NCBI RefSeq assembly: GCF_024679095.1
Contig: NC_066528.1
Span: forward strand, 18,725,620 to 18,789,619
Reading direction: 5' to 3'
Length of the DNA stretch: 64,000 nucleotides
From: Eriocheir sinensis
Lineage: Eukaryota > Arthropoda > Malacostraca > Decapoda > Varunidae
Part shown: positions 11,879 through 50,545 of the stretch, one piece after another
Numbering within the stretch: the first letter of the stretch is position 1
How the letters are laid out: each line of letters begins with the position of its first letter
The notes under the pieces: model-generated
Database searches by the model: none
What the model was told of the DNA's origin: nothing
Seen by the model: only the letters and a program-made list of their open reading frames with translations
Translations under genes and position numbers: made by a program

Positions 11879-12480
11879 CGTGCAGAAATTAAGGAACAAT
11901 GTCTTGATTTTGATTTTTTTTTTTTTTCACGGTGAGAATTAAACACTATCTTCGTCCTAGTAAGTGTGGTGAAGATTTGTGTTGTTGTTGTTGTGGTGGT
12001 GGTGGTGGTGGTGGTGGTGTCGGAACCGTCTTGGAGATGCGAGAAAAAGAAGAAAAAAAAGGACGATAAGAAGGAAGAAGAGGAGTTAGAGAAGAAGAAG
12101 AAGAAGGAGAAGAAGAAAAAGAAGAAGAAGAAGAAGAAATAAAGAACAAAGATGAGGAGAAAGAAAAGGAAGACAACGAGAAGAAGAAGAAGAAGAAGAA
12201 GAAGAAGAAGAAGGAAATAAAGAACAAAGATGAGGAGAAAGAAAAGGAAGACAACGAGGAGAAGAAGAAGAAGAAGAAGAAGAAGAAGAAGAAGAAGAAG
12301 AAGAAGAAGGAAATAAAGAACAAAGATGAGGAGAAAGAAAAGGAAGACAACGAGGAGAAGAAGAAGAAGAAGAAGAAAAAGAAGAAGAAGAAAAAGAAGA
12401 AGAAGAAGAAGAAAAGAAAGAACAAAGAAGAGGAGAAAGAAAAGGAAGACAGCGAAACGAAGAAGAAGAAGAAGAAGCAG
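11815..12480. repeat. (GTA)n, (GTT)n/(GGT)n and (GAA)n minisatellite block
   Basis: (GTA)n at 11817-11872; TTG/GGT repeats at 11978-12019; then four units of AACAAAGATGAGGAGAAAGA plus AAAGGAAGACAACGAG joined by (GAA)n at 12100-12480. 12480-12660 is A-rich. Confidence 0.85.
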
Positions 12481-12659
12481 AACATTAAGAAACACACACA
12501 CAAAAAAAGAAGAAGGAAAAAAGACCAACAAAAAAGAAGAAAAACAAAACTCAATACGCGTAATCTTGCGTCGAAATAGTGAAGACAGACTTGCTGATGC
12601 TATAACCGCACACACACAAACAACAAACAGATAAACAGAAAACAGGATAGATCACAACA

Positions 12660-12930
12660 ACCTCCTCCCGAAACTGACCTCTCTTTTGGCCCCTCTGAAC
12701 TATTTTTTTTTATAGTGGCGGTGATTAGCGGGCTTTTTTCTCTCTATTAATCTTTCTTTTTTCTTGCCCTTGAGTTCCTTCCTTTGCTGTAATAAAATAA
12801 TGAATGGAGAAAAAGCTATTTGACACACGAGACCCTTACAGAAAACGCATACATCAGTTTCTCATTGTTACTTCTTTTTTTATTTGCCCTCTTGAGCTGC
12901 TTCCTTTGCTGTATAAAAACAAGCTATCTA
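12660..12930 (+). mobile_element. Dispersed element with TAGCGGGCTTTTTT motif (copies 2 and 3)
   Basis: A copy at about 12667-12800 carries CTGACCTCTCTTTTGGCC, GATTAGCGGGCTTTTTT and CCCTTGAGTTCCTTCCTTTG; a shorter copy lies at 12850-12925. Others occur at 7418-7540, 15347-15475, 19538-19670 (minus) and 57688-57775 (minus). All end in an A/T-rich tail, which suggests a short non-autonomous retroelement. Confidence 0.65.
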
Positions 12931-13049
12931 ATACGCAGAACCCTTACAAACAAAAGCCCGTCTTCAAATTAGTACAGAAATAGGGAACAAACCGAGATAG
13001 AGATACAAAATACAGCACATAAAAAAAAATCTATGTATAATTCTTTCTT

Positions 13050-13052
<3 letters not shown>

Positions 13053-13099
<47 letters not shown>

Positions 13100-13300
13100 A
13101 GAGGAGTAGAAGAAGCGAGAAGAGGATCAGCCACCACTAAAACAACAAGGTATACATTCAAACACAAGGCAAGCACTGTGAGGCCTCCAAAGAAACTAAG
13201 CGAAAATAAACACAGCAAACACGAGTTACAGTATAGTGAGGGTCGTTCGCTTCTTGCAGTAACTAGCGGGATGCTTTAACACTGAGAGGTCGGGGAGAAC
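13053..13300. repeat. (CA)n then single-copy sequence
   Basis: CA run at 13053-13092. 13094-13300 shows no recognisable feature. Confidence 0.85.
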
Positions 13301-13319
13301 GCATAGGAGGGAGGGAAGG

Positions 13320-13960
13320 AGGGACTGTTGGTGACTTGTTAAAATAAAGGAAGGAATCAAAGAAGAGAGGAGAGGAGAGAGGAGGAAAGGAGAGGAATGA
13401 AATGGAGGGGAGAGGAGAGGGCTAACTGGAGAGAGATGAGAGAAGAGAAGATTGACTCGTTAAAATGACTGGAGGAAATGAGAGACAGAGAAGAGAAGAG
13501 GAATTGTTAAAAGGATTGAAGGGAAAGAGAGAAGAGAAGAGAAGAGGAAAGGAGAGAGAACTGACTTGTTAAAAGGATTGAAGGGAAAGAGAGAAGAGAA
13601 AAGAAGAGAAGAGGAATTGTTGAAAGGATTGAAGGAAAAGAGAGAAGAGAAGAGAAAAGAAGAGAGAACTGACTTGTTAAAATGATTGAAGGGAAAGAGA
13701 AGAGAAGAGAAGAGAAGAAGAATTGTTAAAAGGATTGAAGGAAAAGAGAGAAGAGGAGAGAGAACTGAATTACTAAAAGGATTGAAGGGAAAGAGAGACA
13801 GAGAAGATTGTAGAGAAAAGGAGAGAAGATAAGTCTGACTCGCTTAAAAGAGAAAGACGGTGAGGAAGAGAAGGGAAGGTATGATTGAAGGAGGTGAGGG
13901 AAAGAGAAGAGAGGAGAGAAAGGGAAATAAGACAGACTCGTTAAAACTAAAGGAACAGTC
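13320..13960. repeat. Purine-rich minisatellite of about 60 bp
   Basis: Repeating GACTTGTTAAAAGGATTGAA plus GGGAAAGAGAGAAGAGAAGA in variable copies. Non-coding on both strands. Confidence 0.85.
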
Positions 13961-13974
13961 CATCTTACTGACAT

Positions 13975-14210
13975 CACTCCCAAATAGACACACATTTTGA
14001 ACCAGCATCCCACCCTCATGAAGCTCCCTGGTCCCCTCTCTGTACCCTGCCCCCAACCTACCATGGCATTCTTAAACACATTGTCCCGTGAAGGTGGAAT
14101 AGACACATTTTGACCCAGCATCCCACCCTCATGAAGCTCCCTGGTCCCCCTCTCTGTACCCTGCCCCCAACCTACCATGGCATTCTTAAACACATTGTCA
14201 GGTAAACGTG
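13975..14210. repeat. About 120-bp direct duplication
   Basis: Two near-identical copies carrying CCAGCATCCCACCCTCATGA and CCCAACCTACCATGGCATTC. The minus-strand open frame across it is not similar to any family I recognise. Confidence 0.8.
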
Positions 14211-14269
14211 GAGTAAGCGCTCGTCAAATGCTCCTCCGCTCATCCCCGCGCCACGCATGACTTATCCTC

Positions 14270-14960
14270 ACGGCGCGAGATTAGTTTTATTACCACGGGA
14301 TGAACTGGGCTGTATAATGAAGGGATTGATGTTATTTTTCTTTACATTGAAGGAGGAAACTGGTGAGACACTGATAGGAGAGGAAAGGAGAGAAAATTGG
14401 CTTGTTAAAAGGACTGAAGGGAATGAAATAAAGAAAAGAAGAAGGGAAAGGAGAGGAGAGGAAAGACTGAATAGTTAAAAGGATTGAAGAGAAAGAGAGA
14501 CAGAGAAGAATGTAGGGAAAAGGAGAGAAGATAAGTCTGACTCGTTTAAAAGAGAAAGACGATGAGGAAGACAAGAAGATTCCCTGATTAGTTTTATTTC
14601 CACGGCATGAACTAGATTGTATAATGAAGGATTTTATTTCATTTTTCTTTACAGTGAATGAGGAAGCTGACGATAGGTGGTTAAACAGTGTAAACACGGG
14701 TCGATATATGAAGATTCCCTGATCAGTTTTATTTCCACGCCATGAATTAGATTGTATAATGAAAACTATTGATGTTATTTTGCTTTACAGTGAAGGAGGA
14801 AGCTGGCGAGGCACTGATAGGTGGATTAACAGTGAGAAAGAGAAGGGAAGGTATGCTTGAAGGAGGTGAGGGAAAGAGAAGAGGGTAGAGGAGGGGAAGG
14901 AAGGGAGAGAAAAGGAAAGATAGACTCGTTAGGATTAAAGTAGCTTCCTCAGACACCCGA
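14270..14960. repeat. Threefold repeat with acceptor-like TTTCTTTACAG
   Basis: Phrases GATTAGTTTTATTTCCACGG, GATTGTATAATGAA and CTTTACAGTGAAGGAGGAAG recur at about 14280, 14585 and 14720, separated by purine-rich sequence of the preceding minisatellite. Confidence 0.7.
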
Positions 14961-15095
14961 ATCAACTTCCATCATCCATTTATTTCCCTCAACAATTATA
15001 GTCAATTCTACAAGGAGTGCAAATTGGTAACATGCGTATTCTATCTTAGTGAACCTACGGCCAAATGCTTTCCCTTGACTCCCTATAAGATGATT

Positions 15096-15340
15096 CTATT
15101 TGAAGTACTGTAGTGTTTCCCTCAATAGTGGAGAGATCGAGACTCGTAAAGAGGAGAGTATCTTTTTTTTTTTTTTTTTTTGTCTATTTGCATTACTGTA
15201 GTGTTTCCCTCGATAGTGGAGAGATCGAGACTCGTAAAGAGGAGAGTATCGTTTTTCTTTTATATATGTGTCTTTTTGCATTACTGTAGTGTTTCCCTCA
15301 ATAGTGGAGATAGACTCGTAAAGAGGGGAGTATCGTATCA
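15096..15340. repeat. About 83-bp tandem repeat, three copies
   Basis: Each copy holds ACTGTAGTGTTTCCCTC, AATAGTGGAGAGATCGAGAC and TCGTAAAGAGGAGAGTATC; a T-homopolymer lies between copies one and two. Confidence 0.85.
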
Positions 15341-15344
15341 CCTC

Positions 15345-15480
15345 TCCTGAAATTGACCTCTCTTTTGGCCACTCTTCTAAACTTTTTAATTGGGGCAGTG
15401 ATTAGCGGGCTTTTTTTTCTCTCATTAGTATTTTCTTTGCCCTTGAGCTGCTTCCTTAATTGTAAAAAAAAGTTAGAATT
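15345..15480 (+). mobile_element. Dispersed TAGCGGGCTTTTTT element, copy 4
   Basis: Most complete copy: GAAATTGACCTCTCTTTTGG, GCAGTGATTAGCGGGC and GCCCTTGAGCTGCTTCCTTA with an A-rich end. 15481-15620 after it is AT-rich and featureless. Confidence 0.65.
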
Positions 15481-15624
15481 GCTTAATTAACCCTAGATAG
15501 GAAGACCTGTGGCATATGGCGTCTTGAATGCTTTATTTTTTCTCAATGTTTTTTTTTTTTTTCAATTAATTAGGAATTGCATTTATTTTAGTTTAATTCT
15601 ATTCATCTATAGTCCTAAGGTTTC

Positions 15625-16170
15625 CGGACATCTTGGGTCGTATTATAAGACATTTCGGCGCTCAAGAACACATATTTGACAAGGCTTTCGTCGGCTTGTG
15701 GGCATTTCCAAGAGTAGTTGTATGGCCCTGGTGGTAGTTTGACCCTTCTTCTGTAACATGAACCTAAAGAAACACCTATTTGACAGGGCTTTCGTATAAG
15801 TTGTGGGCATTTCCAAGAGTAGTTGTATGGCCCTGGTGGTAGTTTGACCCTTCTTCTGTAACACGAACCTAAAGAAACACCTATTTGACAAGGCTTTCGT
15901 ATAAGTTGTGGGCATTTCCAAGAGTAGTTGTATGACCCTGGTGGTAGTTTGACCCTTCTTCTGTAACATGAACCTAAAGAAACACCTATTTGACAAAGCT
16001 TTCGTATGAGTTGTGGGTATTTCCAAGAGTAGTTGTATGGCCCTGGTGGTAGTTTGACCCTTCTTCTGTAACATGAACCTAAAGAAACACTCATTAGAAT
16101 CCGACTGACCCCCTCTTTGACCTCTAGAAATAGCTGATGTGAGAAACGAAAGTGTCATAATACCAACCAT
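15625..16170 (+). mobile_element. MITE family A, best-preserved ends (array 4)
   Basis: The left end GGGTCGTATTATAAGACATT at about 15632 matches the reverse complement of the right end at about 16150-16167 (GGTTGGTATTATGACACT...), with mismatches: an imperfect terminal repeat of about 22 bp. The central module (TTTGACAAGGCTTTCGTATA ... AGTTGTATGGCCCTGGTGGT) is present four times at about 120-bp spacing. 16171-16500 downstream is single-copy-looking. Confidence 0.75.
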
Positions 16171-16504
16171 GATATTTGTACCTCAGTAACATTTAGTGGG
16201 AGTAGAACATGTTTGCTTAATATATTTCATTACTTTCCTGCAGTGATGCCAAATGGATACAGGTCTTGCTTTAATGTTGTGAAAAAGTACGTCTTCCTAT
16301 CTAGATGATGTCAAAGATGATTTTATTTTTCAGGGGTTATCGTACACTTCAAGGGAAAATACCGAACTTTTTATCAGATTTAAACACACATTTCTTATTA
16401 TCTGATCACGTGCTCTGTTATCACTGATCAAGTACTATGTAAATGTCCTTCATAGTGAATGTATAAATGTATAAAAATCTAGCGTAATCTCTTCACTCCA
16501 TCGC

Positions 16505-18607
16505 TCACACCAACATCCTCCTCCTTCCCCTTCCCCCATCACGCACCAACACCTCCTCCTCCTCCTTCCCCTTCCCCCAGGACGCACTAACACCTCCTCC
16601 TCCTCCTTCCCCTTCCCCCATCACGCACCAACACCTCCTCCTCCTCCTTCCCCTTCCCCCAGGACGCACTAACACCTCCTCCTCCTCCTTCCCCTTCCCC
16701 CAGGACGCACTAACACCTCCTCCTCCTTCCCCTTCCCCCAGCACGCACCAACACCTCCTCCTCCTCCTTCCCCTTCCCCCATCACTCACCAACACCTCCT
16801 CCTCCTCCTTCCCCTTCCCCCACGCACCAACACCTCCTCCTCCTCCTTCCCTTCCCCATCACTCACCAACACCTCCTCCTCCTCCTTCCCTTCCCCCATC
16901 ACTCACCAACACCTCCTCCTCCTTCCCCTTCCCCATCACTCCTGCACCTCCTCCTCCTCCTTCCCTTCCCCATCACTCCAATGTCCTCCTCCTCCTTCCC
17001 CTTCCCCATCACTCCACCAACACGTCCTCCTCCTCCTTCCCTTCCCCATCACTCACCAACACGTCCTCCTCCTCCTTCCCCTTCCCCATCACTCCTGCAA
17101 CACGTCCTCCTCCTCCTTCCCCTTCCCCATCACTCACCAACACGTCCTCCTCCTCCTTCCCCTTCCCCATCACTCACCAACACCTCCTCCTCCTCCTTCC
17201 CTTCCCCCATCACTCACCAACACGTCCTCCTCCTCCTTCCCTTCCCCATCACTCACCAACACGTCCTCCTCCTCCTTCCCTTCCCCATCACTCCTGCAAC
17301 ACGTCCTCCTCCTCCTTCCCCTTCCCCATCACTCACCAACACCTCCTCCTCCTCCTTCCCCTTCCCCATCACTCCAACACGTCCTCCTCCTCCTTCCCCT
17401 TCCCCATCACTCACCAACACGTCCTCCTCCTCCTTCCCCATCACTCACCAACACCTCCTCCTCCTCCTTCCCCTTCCCCATCACTCCTAACTCTCCTCCT
17501 CCTTCCCCTTCCCCATCACTCACCAACACCTCCTCCTCCTTCCCCTTCCCCATCACTCACCAACACGTCCTCCTCCTCCTTCCCCTTCCCCATCACTCAC
17601 CAACACCTCCTCCTCCTCCTTCCCCTTCCCCATCACTCCAACACGTCCTCCTCCTCCTTCCCCTTCCCCATCACTCACCAACACGTCCTCCTCCTCCTTC
17701 CCCTTCCCCATCACTCCAACACGTCCTCCTCCTCCTTCCCCTTCCCCCATCACTCACCAACACCTCCTCCTCCTCCTTCCCCTTCCCCCATCACTCACCA
17801 ACACGTCCTCCTCCTCCTTCCCCTTCCCCCATCACTCACCAACACGTCCTCCTCCTCCTTCCCCTTCCCCCATCACTCACCAACACCTCCTCCTCCTCCT
17901 TCCCTTCCCCATCACTCACCAACACCTCCTCCTCCTCCTTCCCCTTCCCCCATCACTCACCAACACCTCCTCCTCCACCATCCCCATCCCCCAACACACA
18001 CCAACACGTCCTCCTCCTCCTTCCCCGTCCCCCATCACGCACCAACACCTCCTCCTCCTCCTTCCCCTTCCCCCAGCACGCACCAACACCTCCTCCTCCT
18101 CCTTCCCCTTCCCCCATCACTCACCAACACGTCCTCCTCCTCCTTCCCCTTCCCCCATCACTCACCAACACGTCCTCCTCCTCCTTCCCCTTCCCCCATC
18201 ACTCACCAACACGTCCTCCTCCTCCTTCCCCTTCCCCCATCACTCACCAACACGTCCTCCTCCTCCTTCCCCTTCCCCCATCACTCCTGCAACACGTCCT
18301 CCTCCTCCTTCCCTTCCCCATCACTCACCAACACGTCCTCCTCCTCCTTCCCCTTCCCCCAGCACGCACCAACACGTCCTCCTCCTCCTTCCCCTTCCCC
18401 CATCACTCACCAACACGTCCTCCTCCTCCTTCCCCTTCCCCCATCACTCACCAACACCTCCTCCTCCTCCTTCCCCTTCCCCCATCACTCACCAACACGT
18501 CCTCCTCCTCCTTCCCCTTCCCCCATCACGCACCAACACCTCCTCCTCCTCCTTCCCCTTCCCCCAGCACGCACTAACACCTCCTCCTCCTTCCCCTCTT
18601 CCCCCAG
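16505..18607 (+). repeat. 2.1-kb minisatellite of splice-acceptor-like units, ending at the exon 1 acceptor
   Basis: About 50 units of 35-44 bp: CACCAACAC or CACTAACAC, then CTCCTCCTCCTTCCCCTTCC, then CCCAT or CCCAG, then CACGCAC or CACTCAC. The real exon 1 boundary (cccccag/CACGCACTATGGG) has the same layout, so the last unit supplies branch-like site, pyrimidine tract and AG. At least seven upstream units also have CAG instead of CAT. Confidence 0.9.
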
Positions 18608-18615
18608 CACGCACT

Positions 18616-44999
<26,384 letters not shown>

Positions 45000-45014
<15 letters not shown>

Positions 45015-45640
45015 AGTCCAACACCCTTTCTTTTTTGCGTTCCTTCCTTCACCGTTAGAGGAAAGACATGATTTGGATCCTAGTGAAAGCAAGAGGGATT
45101 GAGAGGCCTTTAGTATGGGGGTCTTTGGTCTTTAGTTAAGGGATTGTATAGAGTTTGGTTAAGGAATTGTATAGAGTCCAACACCCTTTCTTTTTACGCT
45201 CCTTACTTCACCGTTAGAGGAAAGACATGATTTGGACCCTAGTGAAGGCAAGAGGGATAGAGTGCCTTTAGTTTGAGGGTCTTTGGTCTTTGGTTAAGGG
45301 ATTGTATAGAGTTTGGTTAAGGGATTGTATAGAGTCCAACACCCTTTCTTTTTTGCGTCCCTTCCTTCACCGTTAGAGGAAAGACATGATTTGGACCCTA
45401 GTGAAGGCAAGAGGGATAGAGAGGCCCTTAGTTTGAGGGTTCCTGGTCTTTAGGTAAGGATTGAAAGTCTTTAAACCCATATTCTTTAACGTATCGGGCT
45501 CCAACACCCTTTCTTTTTGCGTCCCTTCCTTCACCGTAAGAGGAAAGACACGATTTGGACCCTAAGGGAAGAGTAGTAGAGAGGGCTTTAGTTTGAGGGT
45601 CTTTGGTCTTTGGTTAAGGGTTGAAGGGCGTTAGTTAGTT
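45000..45640 (+). repeat. About 160-bp tandem repeat spanning the stop codon
   Basis: GATTGTATAGAGTCCAACAC, containing the last codons and TAG, recurs at about 45165 and 45323, and in degraded form near 45490. Each unit also carries GAGGAAAGACATGATTTGGA and GGTCTTTGGTCTTTGGTTAA. Confidence 0.9.
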
Positions 45641-46640
45641 CAATACGAGCCTTGTAAGGTTTAGTTTGAGGGTCGAAGGTTCAGTTAAGGGTCGAAGGTC
45701 GAAGGTCTGGATGCTGTCAAGTCACGTCGCGGTCAAGTGTGTGTGTGTGTGTGTGTATGTGTGTGTGTGTGTGTTAGTAAAGAGTTAACTTGCAATATCT
45801 TCAGTTTCTGCAGGTTTGTTCTCTCATCACTCCACCAGCATCCATTTCGTCTCCTCCCGCCTTTCCCTCTGTCTTCCTTCATCGGTTCTTCGTTATCTGG
45901 TACAAGAATTATGTTACTCTAATGTCCATACTCTTTCGACCCTGCTTTCTTTACCCCCGTCAACTGGCCATGCACTGCCTCTCTCTTCTAAGGCCTCAAT
46001 ATCACAACCAGTATGTGTCACCCAGTTCACAGTATCATCTTTTTCGTTCCTCGTTATCTGATGATGCTAACTTTAGAATTCCAATCCGACCATATCACTT
46101 TTTCTTCCCTCCATTACCAGCCTCTCTCCTCCAAGCCCTTCACCACACAAGCCGTATTTATCACCGAGTTCACATTACCAGATTGCGTTTTAGATTGCCT
46201 GGTGCATGGTAGAATACTGTCACCTTGATTCTCTTCCATTCACAGCCTCCAGCATCTTGCAATCTCTACCCTCCTAGCTCTTAAACACACAACTCATGTT
46301 TTTTCATCTCGTTCACAATATCCTCAGTGTCCCATCTCTCCTATTGTTAACCAGTTCACAACCTAACCATTCTGCATCTCAAAACTCATATTCTTCACTA
46401 GCTCGCACTAATCCAAACAGTCTATCACACTTCTCGTCCTTTTTCAACAGTTTACAATGACCCAATCAGCGCAACTTACATTCCAGCCTCTCGTAGGTTC
46501 ACATACATCCCCACAGCCATAGTTTGCTAATGTTGGTTGCCCCTGAAAAGAATGAGGAGGTGTGAGTATGTATTGATGTAGAAGGTCGCGATTGTGTGAG
46601 TGAAACAAAATAAACGGTTACTATAAAAAAAAGTATCCTC
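45015..46640 (+). other. Probable 3' UTR of the SLC6 gene
   Basis: From the stop codon to a candidate poly(A) signal at 46609. It contains four tandem copies of a roughly 160-bp unit (45000-45640), a TG tract near 45737-45775, and at 45960-46480 a degenerate repeat in which CAGTTCACA-like phrases recur about every 130 bp. No coding sequence is recognisable. Confidence 0.5.
46609..46614 (+). promoter_or_regulatory. Candidate polyadenylation signal AATAAA
   Basis: This is the first clear AATAAA I see downstream of the transporter stop codon, about 1.6 kb away, followed by an A-rich stretch. A 136-bp satellite starts about 25 bases later. Cleavage position and use are inferred. Confidence 0.4.
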
Positions 46641-47880
46641 AAACCGATTTATTTTGTACTTACCGATAACAAAGAAGGAAAAAAAGAAGGAAAACAAATA
46701 GGTGGGTATGACTAATGATGTGTTTTAGAATTCAGCGTGTTAGTAAACCATAAAACTGTAAGTGGTAAGTGTCCGATAACCGATTTATTTTGTACTTACC
46801 GATAACAAAGAAGGAAAAAAAGAAGGAAAACAAATAGGTGGGTATGACTAATGATGTGTTTTAGAATTCAGCGTGTTAGTAAACCATAAAATTGTGAGTG
46901 GAAAGTGTCCTCAAACCGATTTATTTTGTACTTACCGATAACAAAGAAGGAAAAAAAGGAGGAAAACAAAGAGGGATGAATGACTAATGATGTGTTTTAG
47001 AATTCAACGTGTTAGTAAACCATAAAATTGTGAGTGGAAAGTGTCCTCAAACCGATTTATTTTGTACTTACCGATAACAAAGAAGGAAAAAAAGGAGGAA
47101 AACAAAGAGGGATGAATGAGCAATGATGTGTTTTAGAATTCAGCGTGTTAGTAAACCATAAAATTGTGAGTGGAAAGTGTCCTCAAACCGATTTATTTTG
47201 TACTTACCGATAACAAAGAAGGAAAAAAAGGAGGAAAACAAAGAGGGATGAATGAGCAATGATGTGTTTTAGAATTCAGCGTGTTAGTAAACCATGAAAC
47301 TGTAAGTGGAAAGTGTCCGATAACCGATTTAATTTGTACTTACCGATAACAAAGAAGGAAAAAAAAGATGAAAACAAAGAGGGATGAATGAGCAATGATG
47401 TGTTTTAGAATTCAGCGCGTTAGTAAGCCATGAAACTGTAAGTGGTAAGTGTCCGATAACCGATTTATTTTGTACTTACCGATAACAAAGAAGGAAGAAA
47501 AGGAGGAAAACAAAGAGGGATAAATGACTAATGATGTGTTTGAGAATTCAGCGTGTTAGTAAACCATAAAATTGTAAGTGGAAAGTGTCCGATAACCGAT
47601 TTATTTTGTACTTACCGATAACAAAGAAGGAAGAAAAGGAGGAAAACAAAGAGGGATAAATGACTAATGATGTGTTTGAGAATTCAGCGTGTTAGTAAAC
47701 CATAAAATTGTAAGTGGAAAGTGTCCGATAACCGATTTATTTTGTACTTACCGATAAGAATGAAGAAAGAGAACAGTAGGTATAGCAAACAACTACGAAT
47801 GTGTTATAGAATTCAGAGCGTTAGCAAACCTTAAAACTGTTAGTGTTAAGAATCCCAAAATCTTATAAATAACATAATTG
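46634..47880. repeat. 136-bp satellite, nine copies
   Basis: Nine occurrences of TTTTGTACTTACCGATAA at 135-137-bp spacing, first at about 46651 and last near 47740. Each unit also has AATGATGTGTTTTAGAATTC and GCGTGTTAGTAAACCAT. Neighbouring copies share variants, as expected from unequal exchange. Confidence 0.95.
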
Positions 47881-49521
47881 AAATCCCACCTGTTGTCCAA
47901 TCTACCTCGCTCGCTCCCTACCTACCTACCTACCCATACCCTCCCCTCCCTCCCCCCCGCCCAGGTAAGAGCCCTAGGGTACACCTGTTAATTAGCTGCT
48001 GATTACGTGTTCATTACCTGTTGCGGCGAAGGTGTGCTCACGGCGCCGAGGCAACGAGGAAAAAGGGAAAGATTTTTATCCCAACGAAATAAAGAGAACT
48101 CGAATTGTGTTTTGTCTTTCTATTGCTTTTTATTATTGTTATTTTTATTGTTTGTTTTTATTGGTACGGTTTTTTTGTTGAGAGAAAGGAGGGATGGAAA
48201 GAACGGGAAGAAAGCGACGAAGAAAGAAAGAAAGAGAAAGAAAGAAAGAAAAAGAAAAGAAAGAAAAGGAAGAAAGCTATAAATGAAGATCGAAAGAAAG
48301 AAAAAAAGTTCAAAAGTTAGTTAAAAAAGTTAAGAAAAGTTAAAAAGTAAAAAAAAGACAAAAAAAGAGTAAAAAAATAAACAAAAAAGAGATAGAATTA
48401 AAATGTAGTTGAAATAATAGTCAACTTCGATGCTCTAGAAATTTGCGTGTTATTATTGTTATTGTTATTATTATTGTAGTAGTAGTAGTAGTAGTAACAG
48501 TAGTAGTAGTAGTAATAGTAGTAGTAGTAGTAATAGTAATAGTAGTAGTAGTAATAGTAGTAGGTTAATCTTGACGGTTTACAAATTGCATGTTTTCACC
48601 AGAAGATAAAATAAAAATAAAAAATACACACGATAAAACCAAATCCAGTCATACATATTCCCTTATCTATCTATCTATTCATCTATCTATCTATCTATAT
48701 TTATCTGGCTGTCTCGTTATTTTTCTTTATATTTCTTTATTTCCTTGACCTTCCTTCTGCCGCCTCGTTCTCACCCACACTACATCACCGACATTACTGG
48801 GACGCTTATCTCTCTTCTCTCCTCCTCCTCCTCCTCCTCTTTACCTGTTCTCCTTGTGTCTACCTCCTCCTCCTCCTCCTCTCTACCTCTCCTCTCCTCT
48901 TGTTTCTCCTTCTCTTCCCACTCGCCTCAACCTTTCCTCTGCTTTTTACTCTCCTCTACTTTTTGCTTTTACTTATATATATTCCATTCTCTGTTTCTCC
49001 TCTTCCTCCTCCTTGCCTTACCTCTCCTCCTCTCTATCTGTCCCTCTCTTTACCTCCTTCTTCTTCTCTTTCTCTCCTCCATCTCTCCTTTACCTCTCAT
49101 CTTTGCCTCTAACTCTCCCTCTCCTTTCCTCCTCTTGTTCTTGTCTCTCCCTCTCCTCCTCCTCCTCCTCCTCCTCCTCCGTCATTCTCCACACGGTAAG
49201 TTATTTGTCCATCGTCAGCTGATCTCAGTCTCGCTATCTTATTATTTTCTTGCAGTTTTGTCCTTCGCTCGTTGATAAGGAGGGAAAAAATAGTTGGTCA
49301 GATGGTATTTTTTTTTTAATGTTTTGTCGTTGGTGGAAGAGAGAAAGGAAGGAGGGAAGGAAGGAAAAGAAGGAAGGAAGGAAAGGAGGATGGAAGGAAG
49401 GAAGAAAGGAAGGAAGGAAGAAGGAAGGAAGGGAGAAAGGAAGGAAGGAAGGAAAGAATAATTAGATCTTGTGTGGTTGTTTGTGAAGTCTGGTTTGGGT
49501 TTTATATGGTTAGTTTTCGTC

Positions 49522-49614
<93 letters not shown>

Positions 49615-50270
49615 TGGCTGGGGCGATAAATCAACACTACAATCACATAATTAGTTTAACTTCTTTAATTGGAGGTGAGTGAGAACAGGGCAGGTGCACA
49701 CGTAACATAAATAGAACAAAACTTTTACGTGTGTGTGTGTGTGTGTGTGTAGGAGGTTCAAGAGAAAGCATAAACAGTAAACATAACTGTCTTACTAATC
49801 TTCATTCTGTTTTTTTTTTTTTTTTTGTCAGTAGGCTATGTGTGTGTGTGTGTGTGTGTGTGTGTTCAAGGGAGAGCATAAACGTGAGACATACGAGTAT
49901 CTCTCCTACTAATCTTCATTCTCTCTATGTTTTTTTTTGTCAGTAGGCTTTTCAACAAGCAACTTAACTTCTAACATGGTTCCGAGGTCTTAAGATGAAA
50001 CAGACGTCTGAACTCACACTCATATACAAAAACTCGTGCTGGTAGGATCAATACAGGTATATATTCGCTGTTTCTTGTCTATTTTATCAATCACCAACAC
50101 TAAGAAGTAATAAAATGTCAATAGGCAACGTCGAAACTATATGATTTAGTGTGTTATCGGAAAATCTCATCTCCGCTCGAAGCCATATTCTTGAGCAGCG
50201 GGTTCAGGCAAGTTACCAGATAATCACATTCAGTAGTCTATATCGTTTTCTTTCCGTTCCTCACCCATAA
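47881..50270. repeat. Microsatellite-rich intergenic segment
   Basis: A/purine-rich 48190-48420; (GTA)n 48476-48560; TATC 48665-48700; CTCCT-rich 48810-49185; (GGAA)n 49340-49455; (CT)n/(CA)n 49527-49612; a direct duplication with TG run, CTAATCTTCATTCT and T-run/TGTCAGTAGGC at 49725-49950. 49950-50270 is single-copy. No gene seen. Confidence 0.8.
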
Positions 50271-50279
50271 GTATATAAA

Positions 50280-50545
50280 CAAACATCGATACTTTACGGT
50301 TTTATCACTAACTTTAACTGGATATCGTTATTGGAGTGAGTACGATAGCATACGATTCTCCCCGAGCCTGTGCAGTTGCCAGATTGTTATACTCAGAGCA
50401 TCGTGTTAACTCATTTTTGTCACGACGATCCCCAAAAGACATCGGGAATTAACGATTGTAATCTAACTATAAATGAGTCTCGTTACTTGGGTGTAGAAGA
50501 GTTTTTGGATCGGAAGTCGGTATATAGAAGAGGCTGAGTAAAGCA
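50280..50545. repeat. Diverged repeat family C, copy 1
   Basis: Shares ATGAGTCTCGTTACTTGGGT, GAAGAGTTTTTGGATCGGAA and CTGAGTA phrases with copies at 53850-54060 and 54085-54270. It lies just upstream of the second promoter-like region. Confidence 0.45.

Noticed and set aside
13726..14193. Minus-strand frame with a duplicated MFKNAMVGWGQGTE peptide
   Set aside because: The duplication is a 120-bp DNA repeat; downstream codons are low-complexity and no family is recognisable.
16505..18600. CRISPR-like array
   Set aside because: Direct repeats are contiguous without unique spacers, in a eukaryotic intron; it is a minisatellite.
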